Positions 8,864 through 17,101 of a stretch of 38,564 bases of DNA are shown here, piece by piece. Within the stretch, counting starts at the first letter, position 1; every line of letters begins with the position of its first letter. Source of the DNA: Planctomycetota bacterium (GTDB taxonomy: Bacteria > Planctomycetota > UBA1135 > GCA-002686595); NCBI GenBank assembly GCA_947484275.1, contig CANKOY010000039.1:1-38564 (forward strand), given 5' to 3'. The notes under the pieces are model-generated. The model did not search any database. It saw only the letters and a list, made by a program, of their open reading frames with translations, and was not told the origin of the DNA. Both the position numbers and the translations under genes were made by a program.

Positions 8864-10006
8864 GTGTTTCCCCGAGTGAAGGCCCTGGCCGCCCTGGCGG
8901 TGGACAACGTGGCAGCCCACTGGCTGGCCTACGGCGCCGCTTGCGCGCCGTTGTTCCTGGCGCTGACGATGTGGATCGCGGGAACTGCCGTGGCCGAGGG
9001 ACTGCGCCGCGACGGGCTGGCGGCGATCGCTGGCGGGCCGGACATTCTGCTCAGCGGACGGGCACTGGGCCGACAGGCGCCGCTCGAGTCGCGCGCGCAG
9101 CAGGCCGTGAACACGATCAGCGGAGTCGTGCGCGTGGAGCGGCGCGTGCTAGGCGCAGCGAACGCGGGGCCCGCGTCGATTTTCATCGTTGGTGTCGAGC
9201 AGGAGCGCCTGGCCAGTGCGAATGAACGGGTTCGCGGCACAGTGCCCCAGACAGCGGGCGAGTGCCTCGTAGGCGCTGAACTTGCGCGCGAAATTGGGCT
9301 GGAGCCCGGCGCGCGCCTCGCGCTCGAAGGCGCCCTGACGCGGGTGTTCACGGTTAGCGGTGTGCTCGATCCCGGCGACGCGATCGCAGGTTCGAAGGCC
9401 CTGGTGATGGCCGTCGAGGAAGCCCAGGCGTTGTTCGGCGACGAGCGCGTCAGCGAATTGTGCGTGTGGACCCTGCCGGGTTATGGAGACGCAGTGGCGC
9501 GCGCCATGGAGCGCGCTGTCGTCGGCAGTGTGGCGGTCACCTCGTCACAGACGCGGATCGCCCTCGAAGCTGCCGTGAACCGTCGCAGCGGCGCCCTGTC
9601 CGCGTTGCTCGCGCCGCTCTTGCTGTTTGCCGCCGCCGCATTCTGCGCTCTGTCGTGGTTCGCCCACGACCGACGAGGTACGGAAATCGCTCATTACAAA
9701 CTCGCTGGATTCAGCGGCGGCGATTTGCTGCTCCTCTCGGCCCTCGAAAACATGATCGTGGCCTTCATTCTCGCCGCTGCGGCACTTCTTTGCGCTTGGG
9801 TTTGGGTGCGCCTGTGCGCTGCGGCGCTGCTTGCTCCATTCCTGATCGGCGACTTGGGGTGGTTTCCCGCGCAGCGGATACCTGCGCTGTTCTTGCCCCT
9901 GCCCGCGGGTCTTGGATTCGCCCTGGCCTTCACGGCGACCCATGCCGGATCGATTCTTGCGAACTGGCGCCTGTCACTGGCCCGCGCGGGGAGGGCCTTC
10001 GCGTGA
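8864..10006 (+). CDS. FtsX-like ABC transporter permease (LolC/E / MacB type)
   Basis: A 380-residue permease. The GTG start at 8864 may be replaced by an in-frame GTG at 8876. It has one membrane segment near the N-terminus (about 22-45), a large extracytoplasmic domain (about 50-245) with a MacB-PCD-like pattern (ECLVGAELAREIGLEPGARL, then a VFTVSGVLDPGD segment), and three further membrane segments in the last 140 residues, as expected for FtsX-type permeases. Such permeases extract lipoproteins or drive periplasmic processes using ATP hydrolysed by a LolD/MacB-like partner, which is encoded immediately downstream and overlaps this stop (GTGA). The substrate is unknown. Confidence 0.8.
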   Translation: MFPRVKALAALAVDNVAAHWLAYGAACAPLFLALTMWIAGTAVAEGLRRDGLAAIAGGPDILLSGRALGRQAPLESRAQQAVNTISGVVRVERRVLGAANAGPASIFIVGVEQERLASANERVRGTVPQTAGECLVGAELAREIGLEPGARLALEGALTRVFTVSGVLDPGDAIAGSKALVMAVEEAQALFGDERVSELCVWTLPGYGDAVARAMERAVVGSVAVTSSQTRIALEAAVNRRSGALSALLAPLLLFAAAAFCALSWFAHDRRGTEIAHYKLAGFSGGDLLLLSALENMIVAFILAAAALLCAWVWVRLCAAALLAPFLIGDLGWFPAQRIPALFLPLPAGLGFALAFTATHAGSILANWRLSLARAGRAFA

Positions 10007-10671
10007 ACGCCCCGAGCGCCGTCTTCGAACTCGACAGTGTGCAGCGCGCGCGCGCTGGTGCGCCTGCGATCGGACCTTGTTCACTGCGCATCGAGCGCGG
10101 TGGTGTCGCCGCGCTCGCGGGCCCGTCGGGATCAGGCAAGAGCACGCTGCTCGCGCTGCTCGCAGGCGTCGAGTCCGCGGACCGTGGACGAGTGCTTTGG
10201 GAGGGACGTGATGTGACCCGAGCCTCGGAGTCCGCATTGGCGCTGCTGCGCCGCGGACGCATTGGAGTCGTGGGGCAGAGTTCCCTGCTGCTCGAGCACC
10301 TGCCCGTGTGGCAGGGCGCAGCGATTGGACTGTCGGCCTGCGGCGTCCCGCGTCGCGAGCGACGGACGCGGGCCTTGGCGCAACTCGAGGCACTGGGCAT
10401 CGATGCCCGCCTTGGGGAGCGTCTCCCCGCGCACTTGTCCGGTGGTGAGCGCCAGCGCGTCTGCCTGGCGCGCGCCTTGCTCACTGCGGAGCTCGGGTTG
10501 ATTCTCGACGAACCGACGTCGAATCAAGACGAGCGCTCGGCGGAGCTGGTGATCGACGCCCTGCGCGCGCGCGCAGATCGCGGCACGGCCATGGTGATCG
10601 CCACCCACGATGCGCAACTGGAGCGTCTCGCGGACCAGCGCCTGCAACTGTCCCGCGGCGAAGGGCAATGA
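10003..10671 (+). CDS. ABC transporter ATP-binding protein (LolD/MacB type)
   Basis: A 222-residue ATPase. The GTG start at 10003 overlaps the permease stop; the open frame extends much further upstream but through the permease gene. Walker A is GPSGSGKST, the ABC signature is LSGGERQR, Walker B is LGLILDEPTSNQD, and the switch histidine is in VIATHD. A Q-loop is visible in VGQSSLLLEHL. Length and motif order match the LolD/FtsE/MacB class that pairs with FtsX-like permeases. It energises the permease encoded just before it. The stop overlaps the ATG of the next gene (ATGA), which places that membrane protein in the same unit. Confidence 0.9.
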   Translation: MNAPSAVFELDSVQRARAGAPAIGPCSLRIERGGVAALAGPSGSGKSTLLALLAGVESADRGRVLWEGRDVTRASESALALLRRGRIGVVGQSSLLLEHLPVWQGAAIGLSACGVPRRERRTRALAQLEALGIDARLGERLPAHLSGGERQRVCLARALLTAELGLILDEPTSNQDERSAELVIDALRARADRGTAMVIATHDAQLERLADQRLQLSRGEGQ

Positions 10672-11645
10672 TCCTCGACGCGCGCACGATCGCGCTGTTG
10701 TTCCTCGACGGACTGTCGGCGGTACTCGTTGTCGCGCTGCTGTGGATCGCACTGCGCGCGCGCTTTGGCCGCAGGGAGGCCGCGCAACGCGAGGCGCTGG
10801 ATTCGCTGCTCCTGCTCTGCATGGGGGCGCTGCTTCTGCTGCGCGTCGTCGCGTGGGCCGTGATCTTCCTGGTGCTCGACGGCTACGTGCCGAGCTTCGC
10901 GTCCAAGGGCGTGATGTGCGCCTACGGCGTCGTGCAACTGCGACCGGAGCTGGCGCAGTTCGCGCTGTGGGCCACGCCGCTTTCCGTGGCCGGACTGTTG
11001 TTCTGGTGGTCCATGGCTGGCGCAGAGCGCGGCGTGCTTGGGGCGCCATTCCAGGGTCCGCGCTTTGCACTTTGCGCGCCGGTGGCGCTGCTTGTGGCCC
11101 TGGAAATCGTGGCCCGCGGCGCATGGATCTTCGCGGAGAAGTCCGTGCCCGCGGTGACCTGTTGTTCCGCTGCCCTTGACCCAACTCGACGCGAGCTGGG
11201 ATTTGGATCCGCGGAGTTCCTGGGATTCTCCCGAGGCGGCCTCATGGCGCTGCAGTTTGGTTCGAAGGCGCTGCTCGCGGCCGCGTGCCTGTCCCTCGCC
11301 AGAACGAAGCGTGCGCTTGCGGGCTTTCGACCGTGGGGCCTGTGTGCCCTCACCCTGGCCAGCGGTTGGGTCGATCTGATCGCCTGGGGTGAAGTGATCG
11401 CGCCGCGCGCCCTGGGACTCGAATTTCACCGCTGCGCCCTTGAGTTGCTTACGGATTCGATTGCCCTGGGTCCCACGGCCCTGCTTGCGGCGCTCGCGCA
11501 CCTGGGGCTGCTTTCTCTACCGGGAGTCGCCCTCTGGCGCGCGCGCGAACCTGAGGGCTGCGCTCGGGCGGCGCGAAAAATCGCGGCGGCGGCGGCGTTG
11601 ATCTTCGTGACGGAACTCGCCGTGCTCGCGGTGCACGTGTACTGA
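10668..11645 (+). CDS. Polytopic membrane protein with MCAYG and TCC cysteine motifs
   Basis: A 325-residue membrane protein, probably with seven or eight membrane segments, not recognised as a named family. Two cysteine-bearing loops stand out: KGVMCAYGVVQ at about 79-89 and AVTCCSAALD at about 161-170. Such cysteines could bind metal or form a disulphide. The last segment ends at the C-terminus (ALIFVTELAVLAVHVY). It overlaps the LolD-type ATPase by four bases and so probably belongs to the same operon as the permease, the small anchored protein and perhaps the NosL-like protein. A role in handling what the transporter moves, or in redox or metal chemistry, is inference only. Confidence 0.7.
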   Translation: MILDARTIALLFLDGLSAVLVVALLWIALRARFGRREAAQREALDSLLLLCMGALLLLRVVAWAVIFLVLDGYVPSFASKGVMCAYGVVQLRPELAQFALWATPLSVAGLLFWWSMAGAERGVLGAPFQGPRFALCAPVALLVALEIVARGAWIFAEKSVPAVTCCSAALDPTRRELGFGSAEFLGFSRGGLMALQFGSKALLAAACLSLARTKRALAGFRPWGLCALTLASGWVDLIAWGEVIAPRALGLEFHRCALELLTDSIALGPTALLAALAHLGLLSLPGVALWRAREPEGCARAARKIAAAAALIFVTELAVLAVHVY

Positions 11646-11647
11646 GT

Positions 11648-13567
11648 TCAGCCTTCGAGAGCTTCCCAACGCGCGTACAGGCGCGCGATTTCGCCCTCGC
11701 ACTTTGCGCGCTGCTCGCGCACGAGATCGGCCTCGCCGCGCGCGGCTGAGTACAGCCCGGGATCGGAGAGGCGCGCGTCGAACTTTGCGAGGTCGGACTC
11801 GAGCGCCTCGATTTTCGCTGTGAGCCCTTCCAACTCGCGGGCCTCCCAAGGCGCAAGGTTGCGCTTGCGCGGCGCGGGAGCGGTTGGAGGCGCATCGATC
11901 TGCGTGGCGGCGGCCGCTGCGCGAGCTGAGTCGCGTTGCCTTTCGAAGGCCTCGAACTCGCGCGCCATGCGCTCGATCAACAGGGCAACGTCTCCCGTGT
12001 GGTGCACGAGTCGCCCCTGTGCGTCAAAGGCAAGGATGCGCGTCGCCACGCGGTCGAGGAACCAGCGATCGTGGCTGACGACGACGATGCTGCCGGGGAA
12101 GGCGATCAGTGCTTCCTCGAGCGCTCTCAGCGTGGTGAGGTCGAGGTCGTTGGTCGGTTCGTCGAGCACCAGCACGTTGGCCCCGGCGACCATCAGTTTG
12201 GCAACGCACAGCCGCGCGCGCTCGCCTCCAGACAAATCGCCGATGCGCGCGTCGCGCTTGGCGCCGACGAACAGGAATTGATCGAGGAAGGCCTCGATGC
12301 GCATCGAGCGGCCATCAATCGTCACGTGGTCATTGGTCCCGGCGATTTCCCGCTGCACGGTGCATTCGGGATCGAGGGCCCAGCGTTCCTGGTCGATCAG
12401 CGCCATGCGCACAGTCTCGCCGCGCTTGACGCTGCCCTGGTCGGGCTCGGTCTCGCCACTGAGCAGGCGCAGCAGGGTGGTCTTCCCCGCGCCGTTTCGG
12501 CCGACGATTCCGATGCGCTCCCCGCGCGCGATTTCAAGGCTGAAGGGCGCGAGCACCTGGCGCCCGCCAAGGGATTTCGAGACGCCCTGGAGCGACAGGA
12601 CTCGATCCCCAAGGCGCGGCCCATCAGGCAGTTGAAACTCAAGCGTGCCTTGTGAACTCCCGGGCGCGCGGTCGAGCAGCGCGCCGTGGCGCGAGATGCG
12701 CGCCTTCTGCTTCGTCGAGCGCGCCGGAGCTCCCCGGCGCATCCAGGCAGTCTCACGCCGCAGGAGGTTCAGGCGCGATGACTCTTGATTCGCCGCGGTC
12801 TCCAGACGCTGCAGGCGCTGGGCCAGATAGTCGCTGTAATTGCCTTCGTACGCGTAGAGAAGGCCATCCTCCAACTCGAGGATGCGGTGAGCAAGGCGCT
12901 CGAGGACGTAGCGGTCGTGGGTCACGAAAAACAGCGTTGCGCGCGTGCTGAGCAGGAAATCCTCGAGCCAATCCACGGCGAACGCGTCGAGGTGGTTGGT
13001 GGGTTCATCCAAGATCAGCAGGTCCGGTACGTCCACGAGCATGCGCGCCAGGGCCACCCGCCGGCGCTCGCCGCCGGACATTTGGGCGCAGGGCCGATCA
13101 ATGTTCGAAATCGAAAGGTGTTCGAGGATCGATTCGACCCGATGCTCCACGTCGTGGCCGCCGCTGTGTTCCAAGCGCGCGTCCAGTGCGCTGTTGCGCG
13201 CCAGAAGTTGCGCGAGTCGCGTCGGATCGAGATCCGGGTGCGCCATTTCGGCGTGGATCCTGTCGCGCTCGAGTAGCAGCGCTGCGCGATCGGGGAATCC
13301 CTGGTGGACTGCGGCGCGCGCGCTCAGTTCCAGGTCAAGGACCGGCTCCTGCTCGAGGACTCCGATGCGCAGATCGCGGCGCGCCACGCGTTCGCCAGCT
13401 TCCGGCGCTAGGACGCCGGCAAGTACGCGCACCAGCGTCGATTTGCCGGAGCCGTTGGCCCCAAGCAGCGCCACGCGCTCGCCGGGTTCGAGCACCAGTT
13501 CGACGTCGCGAAACAGGACCCGATCGGCGAGTGTGCGCTTCACTCCGCTCAGACTGAGCAGCGTCAA
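11648..13567 (-). CDS. uup: ABC-F ATPase, Uup type
   Basis: A 639-residue soluble ABC-F protein with two ATPase cassettes and no membrane segments. The first Walker A is GANGSGKST (about 36-44) and the second GRNGAGKTT. Signatures are MSGGERRR and LSGGERAR, and each Walker B ends in DEPTN (LDEPTNHLD, LDEPTNDLD). The segment RRETAWMRRGAPARSTKQKAR between the cassettes and the C-terminal coiled coil (about 565-639, Glu/Lys/Ala rich) are features of Uup, linked in Escherichia coli to ribosome-associated functions and to suppression of transposon excision. The start must be TTG at 13567 because an in-frame TAG lies 12 bases upstream; no ribosome binding site is obvious. Confidence 0.88.
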   Translation of the reverse strand: MTLLSLSGVKRTLADRVLFRDVELVLEPGERVALLGANGSGKSTLVRVLAGVLAPEAGERVARRDLRIGVLEQEPVLDLELSARAAVHQGFPDRAALLLERDRIHAEMAHPDLDPTRLAQLLARNSALDARLEHSGGHDVEHRVESILEHLSISNIDRPCAQMSGGERRRVALARMLVDVPDLLILDEPTNHLDAFAVDWLEDFLLSTRATLFFVTHDRYVLERLAHRILELEDGLLYAYEGNYSDYLAQRLQRLETAANQESSRLNLLRRETAWMRRGAPARSTKQKARISRHGALLDRAPGSSQGTLEFQLPDGPRLGDRVLSLQGVSKSLGGRQVLAPFSLEIARGERIGIVGRNGAGKTTLLRLLSGETEPDQGSVKRGETVRMALIDQERWALDPECTVQREIAGTNDHVTIDGRSMRIEAFLDQFLFVGAKRDARIGDLSGGERARLCVAKLMVAGANVLVLDEPTNDLDLTTLRALEEALIAFPGSIVVVSHDRWFLDRVATRILAFDAQGRLVHHTGDVALLIERMAREFEAFERQRDSARAAAAATQIDAPPTAPAPRKRNLAPWEARELEGLTAKIEALESDLAKFDARLSDPGLYSAARGEADLVREQRAKCEGEIARLYARWEALEG

Positions 13568-13576
13568 GCGAGTGGA

Positions 13577-13783
13577 CTACTTGTGCTTGCCCAGGATTCC
13601 ATGGTCGGGCTCGTCCCCATGATTGGGCCGGTGATCGGTGCTCCCGCGTCGGGAAGTGCATGACCCGAGCAGGCCGGCAGCGAGGCCAGCGAGCGTGCAG
13701 GGGAGCACGATGCGAGTTTCATGGATCTGGTCTTGGCTCTTGCAGGTCGAGGTTTGAATCTTCCCGCGACGGACTTGGTGCAA
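13577..13783 (-). CDS. Candidate small lipoprotein upstream of uup
   Basis: A 68-residue ORF in the gap between the two ABC-F genes. A TTG start at 13783 is preceded, at a 5-base distance, by AGGAG (13789-13793 on this strand), one of the few good ribosome binding sites in the window. The product has a basic N-terminus, a hydrophobic stretch (IVLPCTLAGLAAGLLGSC) ending in a lipobox-like LLGSC, and a short His/Asp/Gly-rich tail ending GILGKHK. It ends with TAG in the same frame as uup and 9 bases before the uup start. I do not recognise a family. The hydrophobic segment plus ribosome site support a real gene; the long N-terminal region before it is unusual. Confidence 0.45.
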   Translation of the reverse strand: MHQVRRGKIQTSTCKSQDQIHETRIVLPCTLAGLAAGLLGSCTSRRGSTDHRPNHGDEPDHGILGKHK

Positions 13784-13816
13784 TGCGGCTCCTGTGGCGG
13801 AGGATTGCGGTGCAGC

Positions 13817-13845
13817 ACTCTATGGGCCGCTGCCCGCTGCTGCAA
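13817..13845 (-). promoter_or_regulatory. Possible sigma-70 type promoter for the small lipoprotein and uup
   Basis: On the minus strand, TTGCAG (13840-13845) and TAGAGT (13817-13822) are separated by 17 bases, close to the classical -35/-10 arrangement. The predicted start of transcription would lie about 25 bases before the TTG of the small lipoprotein. The surrounding DNA is GC-rich and planctomycete promoters are poorly defined, so this is a weak call. Confidence 0.28.
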
Positions 13846-13875
13846 CGAAGGCGCACGCCCGGCCGCAGCCGGACG

Positions 13876-15504
13876 CTAGCGATGCACGCCCGGGGCTTCG
13901 TCGCCGTAGCGCTCGACCCAGGCCTCGTAGGAATCGCCAAAGACCGTCGGTCCCTTGCCGTCGCTGCCTCCGGAGAGGTCGAGCACGCGATTGGAGAGCC
14001 CGCGCAGAAACGTGCGATCGTGGCTGACGAACAACATCGTGCCCTCGAAGTTTGCCAGGGTCTGCACGAGCATTTCCTTGGTGAAGAGGTCCAGGTGGTT
14101 CGTGGGTTCGTCGAGCACCAGAAAGTTCGGCGGGTCGAACAGCATGCGAGCCAGGATCAAGCGCGAGCGCTCGCCGCCGGAAAGCACGCGCACACGCTTT
14201 TCGGTTTCTTCTCCCGAGAAATCGAAGGCCCCAAGGATGTTCATTTTCGCGCCAATTGCCGCCGTGGGGAACTGGCGATCGAGGTGCTCGTACACCGTGG
14301 CGTCAGGGTCGAGTTGTTCGAGCGCTGCTTGTGAGAAATAGCCGAGCTTCAAGCTTGCGCCCAGGCGCACTTCGCCGCTGTCGGCCTGCAGGATCCCGGC
14401 GACGAGCTTGAGCAGCGTGGTTTTTCCCGCGCCGTTCTTGCCCAGCACGCACCAGCGCTCGGTGCGCCGAATTTCCAGATTGAAATCGCTGTAGATCACG
14501 CGCGAGCCGTAGCGCTTGCCGACGCCGACTAACGTCGCCACATCGTTGCCCGAGCGCGGCGGCAAACGCATCTCGAAGGGCCGCACGACGCGCCGTTTGG
14601 GCGGCGAGAGCTTTTCGATCTTGTCGAGTTTCTTGATGCGACTCTGCACCTGCGCCGCCTTGGCGGCGTGACGCTCGAAGCGCTCGATGAAGCGGCCTTC
14701 CTTGGCCAACATCGCCTGCTGGCGCGTGTACGCCGCGTCGGATTCGCGCGCGCGGATCTGGCGCTCACGTTCATAGAAGTCGTAATTGCCGCCGTAGGGG
14801 ATCAGTTTCCCGCCGTCGAGTTCCACCAGGCGCGTCACCACGCGATTCATGAAATCGCGGTCGTGACAAGTCATCAGAATCGCAGCGTCGCTCTGTTTGA
14901 GGTACTGCTCCAGCCACAGGATCGATTCGAGGTCCAGGTGGTTGGTGGGCTCGTCGAGCAGCAAGACGTTTGCCTTGGAGATCAGCACCTTGGCCATCTG
15001 AACGCGCATCTTCCAACCGCCCGAGAGGGCGCCGACGTCGCCGTCCATCTGATCCTCGGCGAAGCCCAGTCCGGCGAGTACTTCCCGGGCGCGGGCCTCC
15101 AATTCGTAGCCGCCGAGTTCCTGATACTCACTCTGGACTTCACCAAAGCGTGCCAGCACACGCTCCATGTCGTCGCCGCCCTCGGCGAGTGAGTGCTCCA
15201 ACTCGGACAATTCTCCGTGGAGTGCCCCCACGCGCCCGGCTCCGTGGGCAACCTCGTCGATTACCTTGCGGCCGCGCATTTCAGCCGCGTCCTGGCGCAC
15301 GTAGCCCACGGTCAGGTCCCGCGGCATGTTGATGTCCCCGTCGTCCTGCTTTTCTTCGCCCACCAGCAGGCGGAACAGGGTGGTCTTGCCGGCGCCATTG
15401 GGGCCCACCAGGCCGACCTTGTCACCGGGGTCGAGCTGGAACGAGGCGGCCTCGAGAATCGAGCTCTGGCCGTAGTGCTTGGATACAGAAGAGAACGAGA
15501 TCAT
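13876..15504 (-). CDS. ABC-F family ATPase (second paralogue)
   Basis: A 542-residue ABC-F protein. The start at 15504 (ISFSSVSKHYG follows the Met) was preferred to an upstream open stretch that lacks family similarity. Walker A motifs are GPNGAGKTT and GKNGAGKTT; signatures are LSGGWKMRV and LSGGERSR; both Walker B motifs end LDEPTNHLDL. Between the cassettes is the charged ABC-F linker (MLAKEGRFIERFERH, then KAAQVQSRIKKLDKIEKL). ABC-F proteins of this kind bind the ribosomal E site and help with translation or resistance to ribosome-targeting drugs. The LSGGW signature and linker resemble the YheS/ABCF2 group more than Uup. It is not the same type as the neighbour encoded downstream. Confidence 0.88.
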   Translation of the reverse strand: MISFSSVSKHYGQSSILEAASFQLDPGDKVGLVGPNGAGKTTLFRLLVGEEKQDDGDINMPRDLTVGYVRQDAAEMRGRKVIDEVAHGAGRVGALHGELSELEHSLAEGGDDMERVLARFGEVQSEYQELGGYELEARAREVLAGLGFAEDQMDGDVGALSGGWKMRVQMAKVLISKANVLLLDEPTNHLDLESILWLEQYLKQSDAAILMTCHDRDFMNRVVTRLVELDGGKLIPYGGNYDFYERERQIRARESDAAYTRQQAMLAKEGRFIERFERHAAKAAQVQSRIKKLDKIEKLSPPKRRVVRPFEMRLPPRSGNDVATLVGVGKRYGSRVIYSDFNLEIRRTERWCVLGKNGAGKTTLLKLVAGILQADSGEVRLGASLKLGYFSQAALEQLDPDATVYEHLDRQFPTAAIGAKMNILGAFDFSGEETEKRVRVLSGGERSRLILARMLFDPPNFLVLDEPTNHLDLFTKEMLVQTLANFEGTMLFVSHDRTFLRGLSNRVLDLSGGSDGKGPTVFGDSYEAWVERYGDEAPGVHR

Positions 15505-15545
15505 CGCGGCGAAGTCCCACGTTGTACTCCGCGGCGGCCGCGCCG

Positions 15546-16439
15546 TCAGCGCGCAGTACCCCAAACCTGTCGCAGAACCTGAATCGGAGCGAGGTGGTCA
15601 TTCTCGGCGCTCCCGCTCTGCAAGGGGCGACCGTCGGCAGGGGCGAAGCCCCGGGACCCACCGCCGATGGTCTGGGGCTCCGCGATCTCGGCCGCGGGAT
15701 CTGTGGGCTTGACATCGCTGGCGAGCAACACGCTGCCCGACTCGCAGCACACGCAGGTGCCCGCGCCGGAAATTACGTCTATCGAGAACTCCGTACCCGT
15801 GACACGCACGTCGGCGTCTGGGGTCTGGATCCTGAGGCTCGAGCCTGCGAACTCCGGGCCCGTGAGCAGGGCCAGACTTCCGCGGGACTGTTCCAGGAGC
15901 AGTTCCGCCAGCACATCGGGCTCGGGAATGCTCACCAGGGTCACGGCCGCTCCGGAAGCCAGGCTGAAGGCCAGCCGGCGGTCGAGGACCAATTCCAGGG
16001 ATCCACCCTCGACTTCAATGAAGCTGCCGGGACCGATTGCCGCCGCCATGCGCGCGGAGTCGCCCAGCTGATACTCGGTGCCATCGACGCGCGCCACGAG
16101 GAAATCGCTGCTTGGAGCCACGCGCCAGCCGGTCTGCCCGGGCCAGCGGTAGATGATCAGCACCACCGCGGCGATTGCGGCGAGGCTCACGAGGGTCAGC
16201 CATGGCCTGCGCTCCCGGGGCTCCGATCTCACGCTCCCATCGCGCACAGGTTCGGCCGAGGCCGGTTCCCTCCGTTCAGCTCCGGATTGCGCAATGAAGG
16301 CCGAGGGCGTGCGCGCGGGCAGGGCCGTGGTCAGGAATCGCGCGCGCAACTGGGCTTGGAATTCACCACGGGCACGGGGGCTTGCCGCGTGGTCCAGGGC
16401 CTGACGCAGGTCGGGTTCAGGATCGTGCTCGCTGCTCAT
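15546..16439 (-). CDS. FecR-like membrane protein, putative anti-sigma partner
   Basis: A 297-residue single-pass membrane protein. About 78 cytoplasmic residues precede a membrane segment (about 80-97, LTLVSLAAIAAVVLIIY) and an external FecR-like domain. The FecR core is seen in the RIQTPDADVRVTGTEFSIDV region (about 203-222), followed by a strand reading TCVCCESGSV at 228-237, where three cysteines take the place of ordinary strand residues. Its ATG overlaps the sigma factor stop (ATGA), the usual arrangement of an ECF sigma factor and its membrane-bound regulator. By analogy it would hold the sigma factor until an envelope signal arrives. The signal is unknown; the cysteines allow metal or redox sensing, which is inference. 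Confidence 0.75.
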   Translation of the reverse strand: MSSEHDPEPDLRQALDHAASPRARGEFQAQLRARFLTTALPARTPSAFIAQSGAERREPASAEPVRDGSVRSEPRERRPWLTLVSLAAIAAVVLIIYRWPGQTGWRVAPSSDFLVARVDGTEYQLGDSARMAAAIGPGSFIEVEGGSLELVLDRRLAFSLASGAAVTLVSIPEPDVLAELLLEQSRGSLALLTGPEFAGSSLRIQTPDADVRVTGTEFSIDVISGAGTCVCCESGSVLLASDVKPTDPAAEIAEPQTIGGGSRGFAPADGRPLQSGSAENDHLAPIQVLRQVWGTAR

Positions 16440-17101
16440 CCAGCACCTCCCTCAGCCGGCCCTAGGTCGTGAACTTCCTCGAGCAGGCTGCGCAGCTCCG
16501 ACAGTGCGCGCGAGTAGCGCTTGCGCACGGCGACTTCATTGCGCTCGACGATGCTCGCGATGTCCTCGAAGTCCAAGCCCTCGAAGTAACGCAACACCAA
16601 GGTCTGGCGCAGATGCTCCGGCAGGCGTCCGATGGCCTCGCTGACGGCGCGCGAGAGCTCCGCGCCCGCGAGGACCTCGCGCGGACCGCGCCCGGCGTCG
16701 ACGCGCTCCATGCGCGCACTCGCGCCGCCGTCCTCGTCCTCGGGATCCTGGCTGTGGGCCCGGTCCGCGAACAATCGGCTGGACCAATAGTCGCGGACCT
16801 TGTTCGTGGCGATCGTGAACACCCACGGGCGCAGGGGCCGGCGCGGATCGTAGGTCGGCATCGCACGGTGCAAGTGCATGACGATGTCCTGGGTCAGGTC
16901 CTCGGCCGCGTGCTCGTCCTTGACCAGCCGCGCCACGTAGCCGTAGATCCTGGGAAAATACACGTCGAAAAACCGCTCCAGTGCCTCAGGCCGCCCCTCG
17001 GCCAATGCCGTCAGTTCGTCCGCAGTCAATTCCTCCACCGCCGAGGGACCCAAGGGGCCACCGACTGGGCGGAATCCTCTGGAATGGGGGAGGCCTGACA
17101 T
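16436..17101 (-). CDS. ECF RNA polymerase sigma factor
   Basis: A 221-residue sigma-70 family factor of the extracytoplasmic-function type. The start at 17101 (SGLPHSRGF after Met) is one option; the frame stays open to 17179, and starts nearer the conserved part are also possible. Region 2 covers about residues 35-110 (EDLTQDIVMHLHRAMPTYD, then PWVFTIATNKVRDYW). Region 4 covers about 155-208 (LPEHLRQTLVLRYFEGLDFE, then the helix-turn-helix ending VRKRYSRALSELRSLL). The acidic linker between them (DPEDEDGG) is typical of length. It is coupled to the FecR-like gene and stands divergently to the M14 carboxypeptidase gene; whether it controls that gene is not known. Confidence 0.88.
   Translation of the reverse strand: MSGLPHSRGFRPVGGPLGPSAVEELTADELTALAEGRPEALERFFDVYFPRIYGYVARLVKDEHAAEDLTQDIVMHLHRAMPTYDPRRPLRPWVFTIATNKVRDYWSSRLFADRAHSQDPEDEDGGASARMERVDAGRGPREVLAGAELSRAVSEAIGRLPEHLRQTLVLRYFEGLDFEDIASIVERNEVAVRKRYSRALSELRSLLEEVHDLGPAEGGAG

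Noticed and set aside
13564..13726. Alternative ATG-started frame overlapping the small lipoprotein ORF
   Set aside because: It has no ribosome binding site, whereas the TTG-started frame has AGGAG at good distance and a continuous hydrophobic signal with lipobox.
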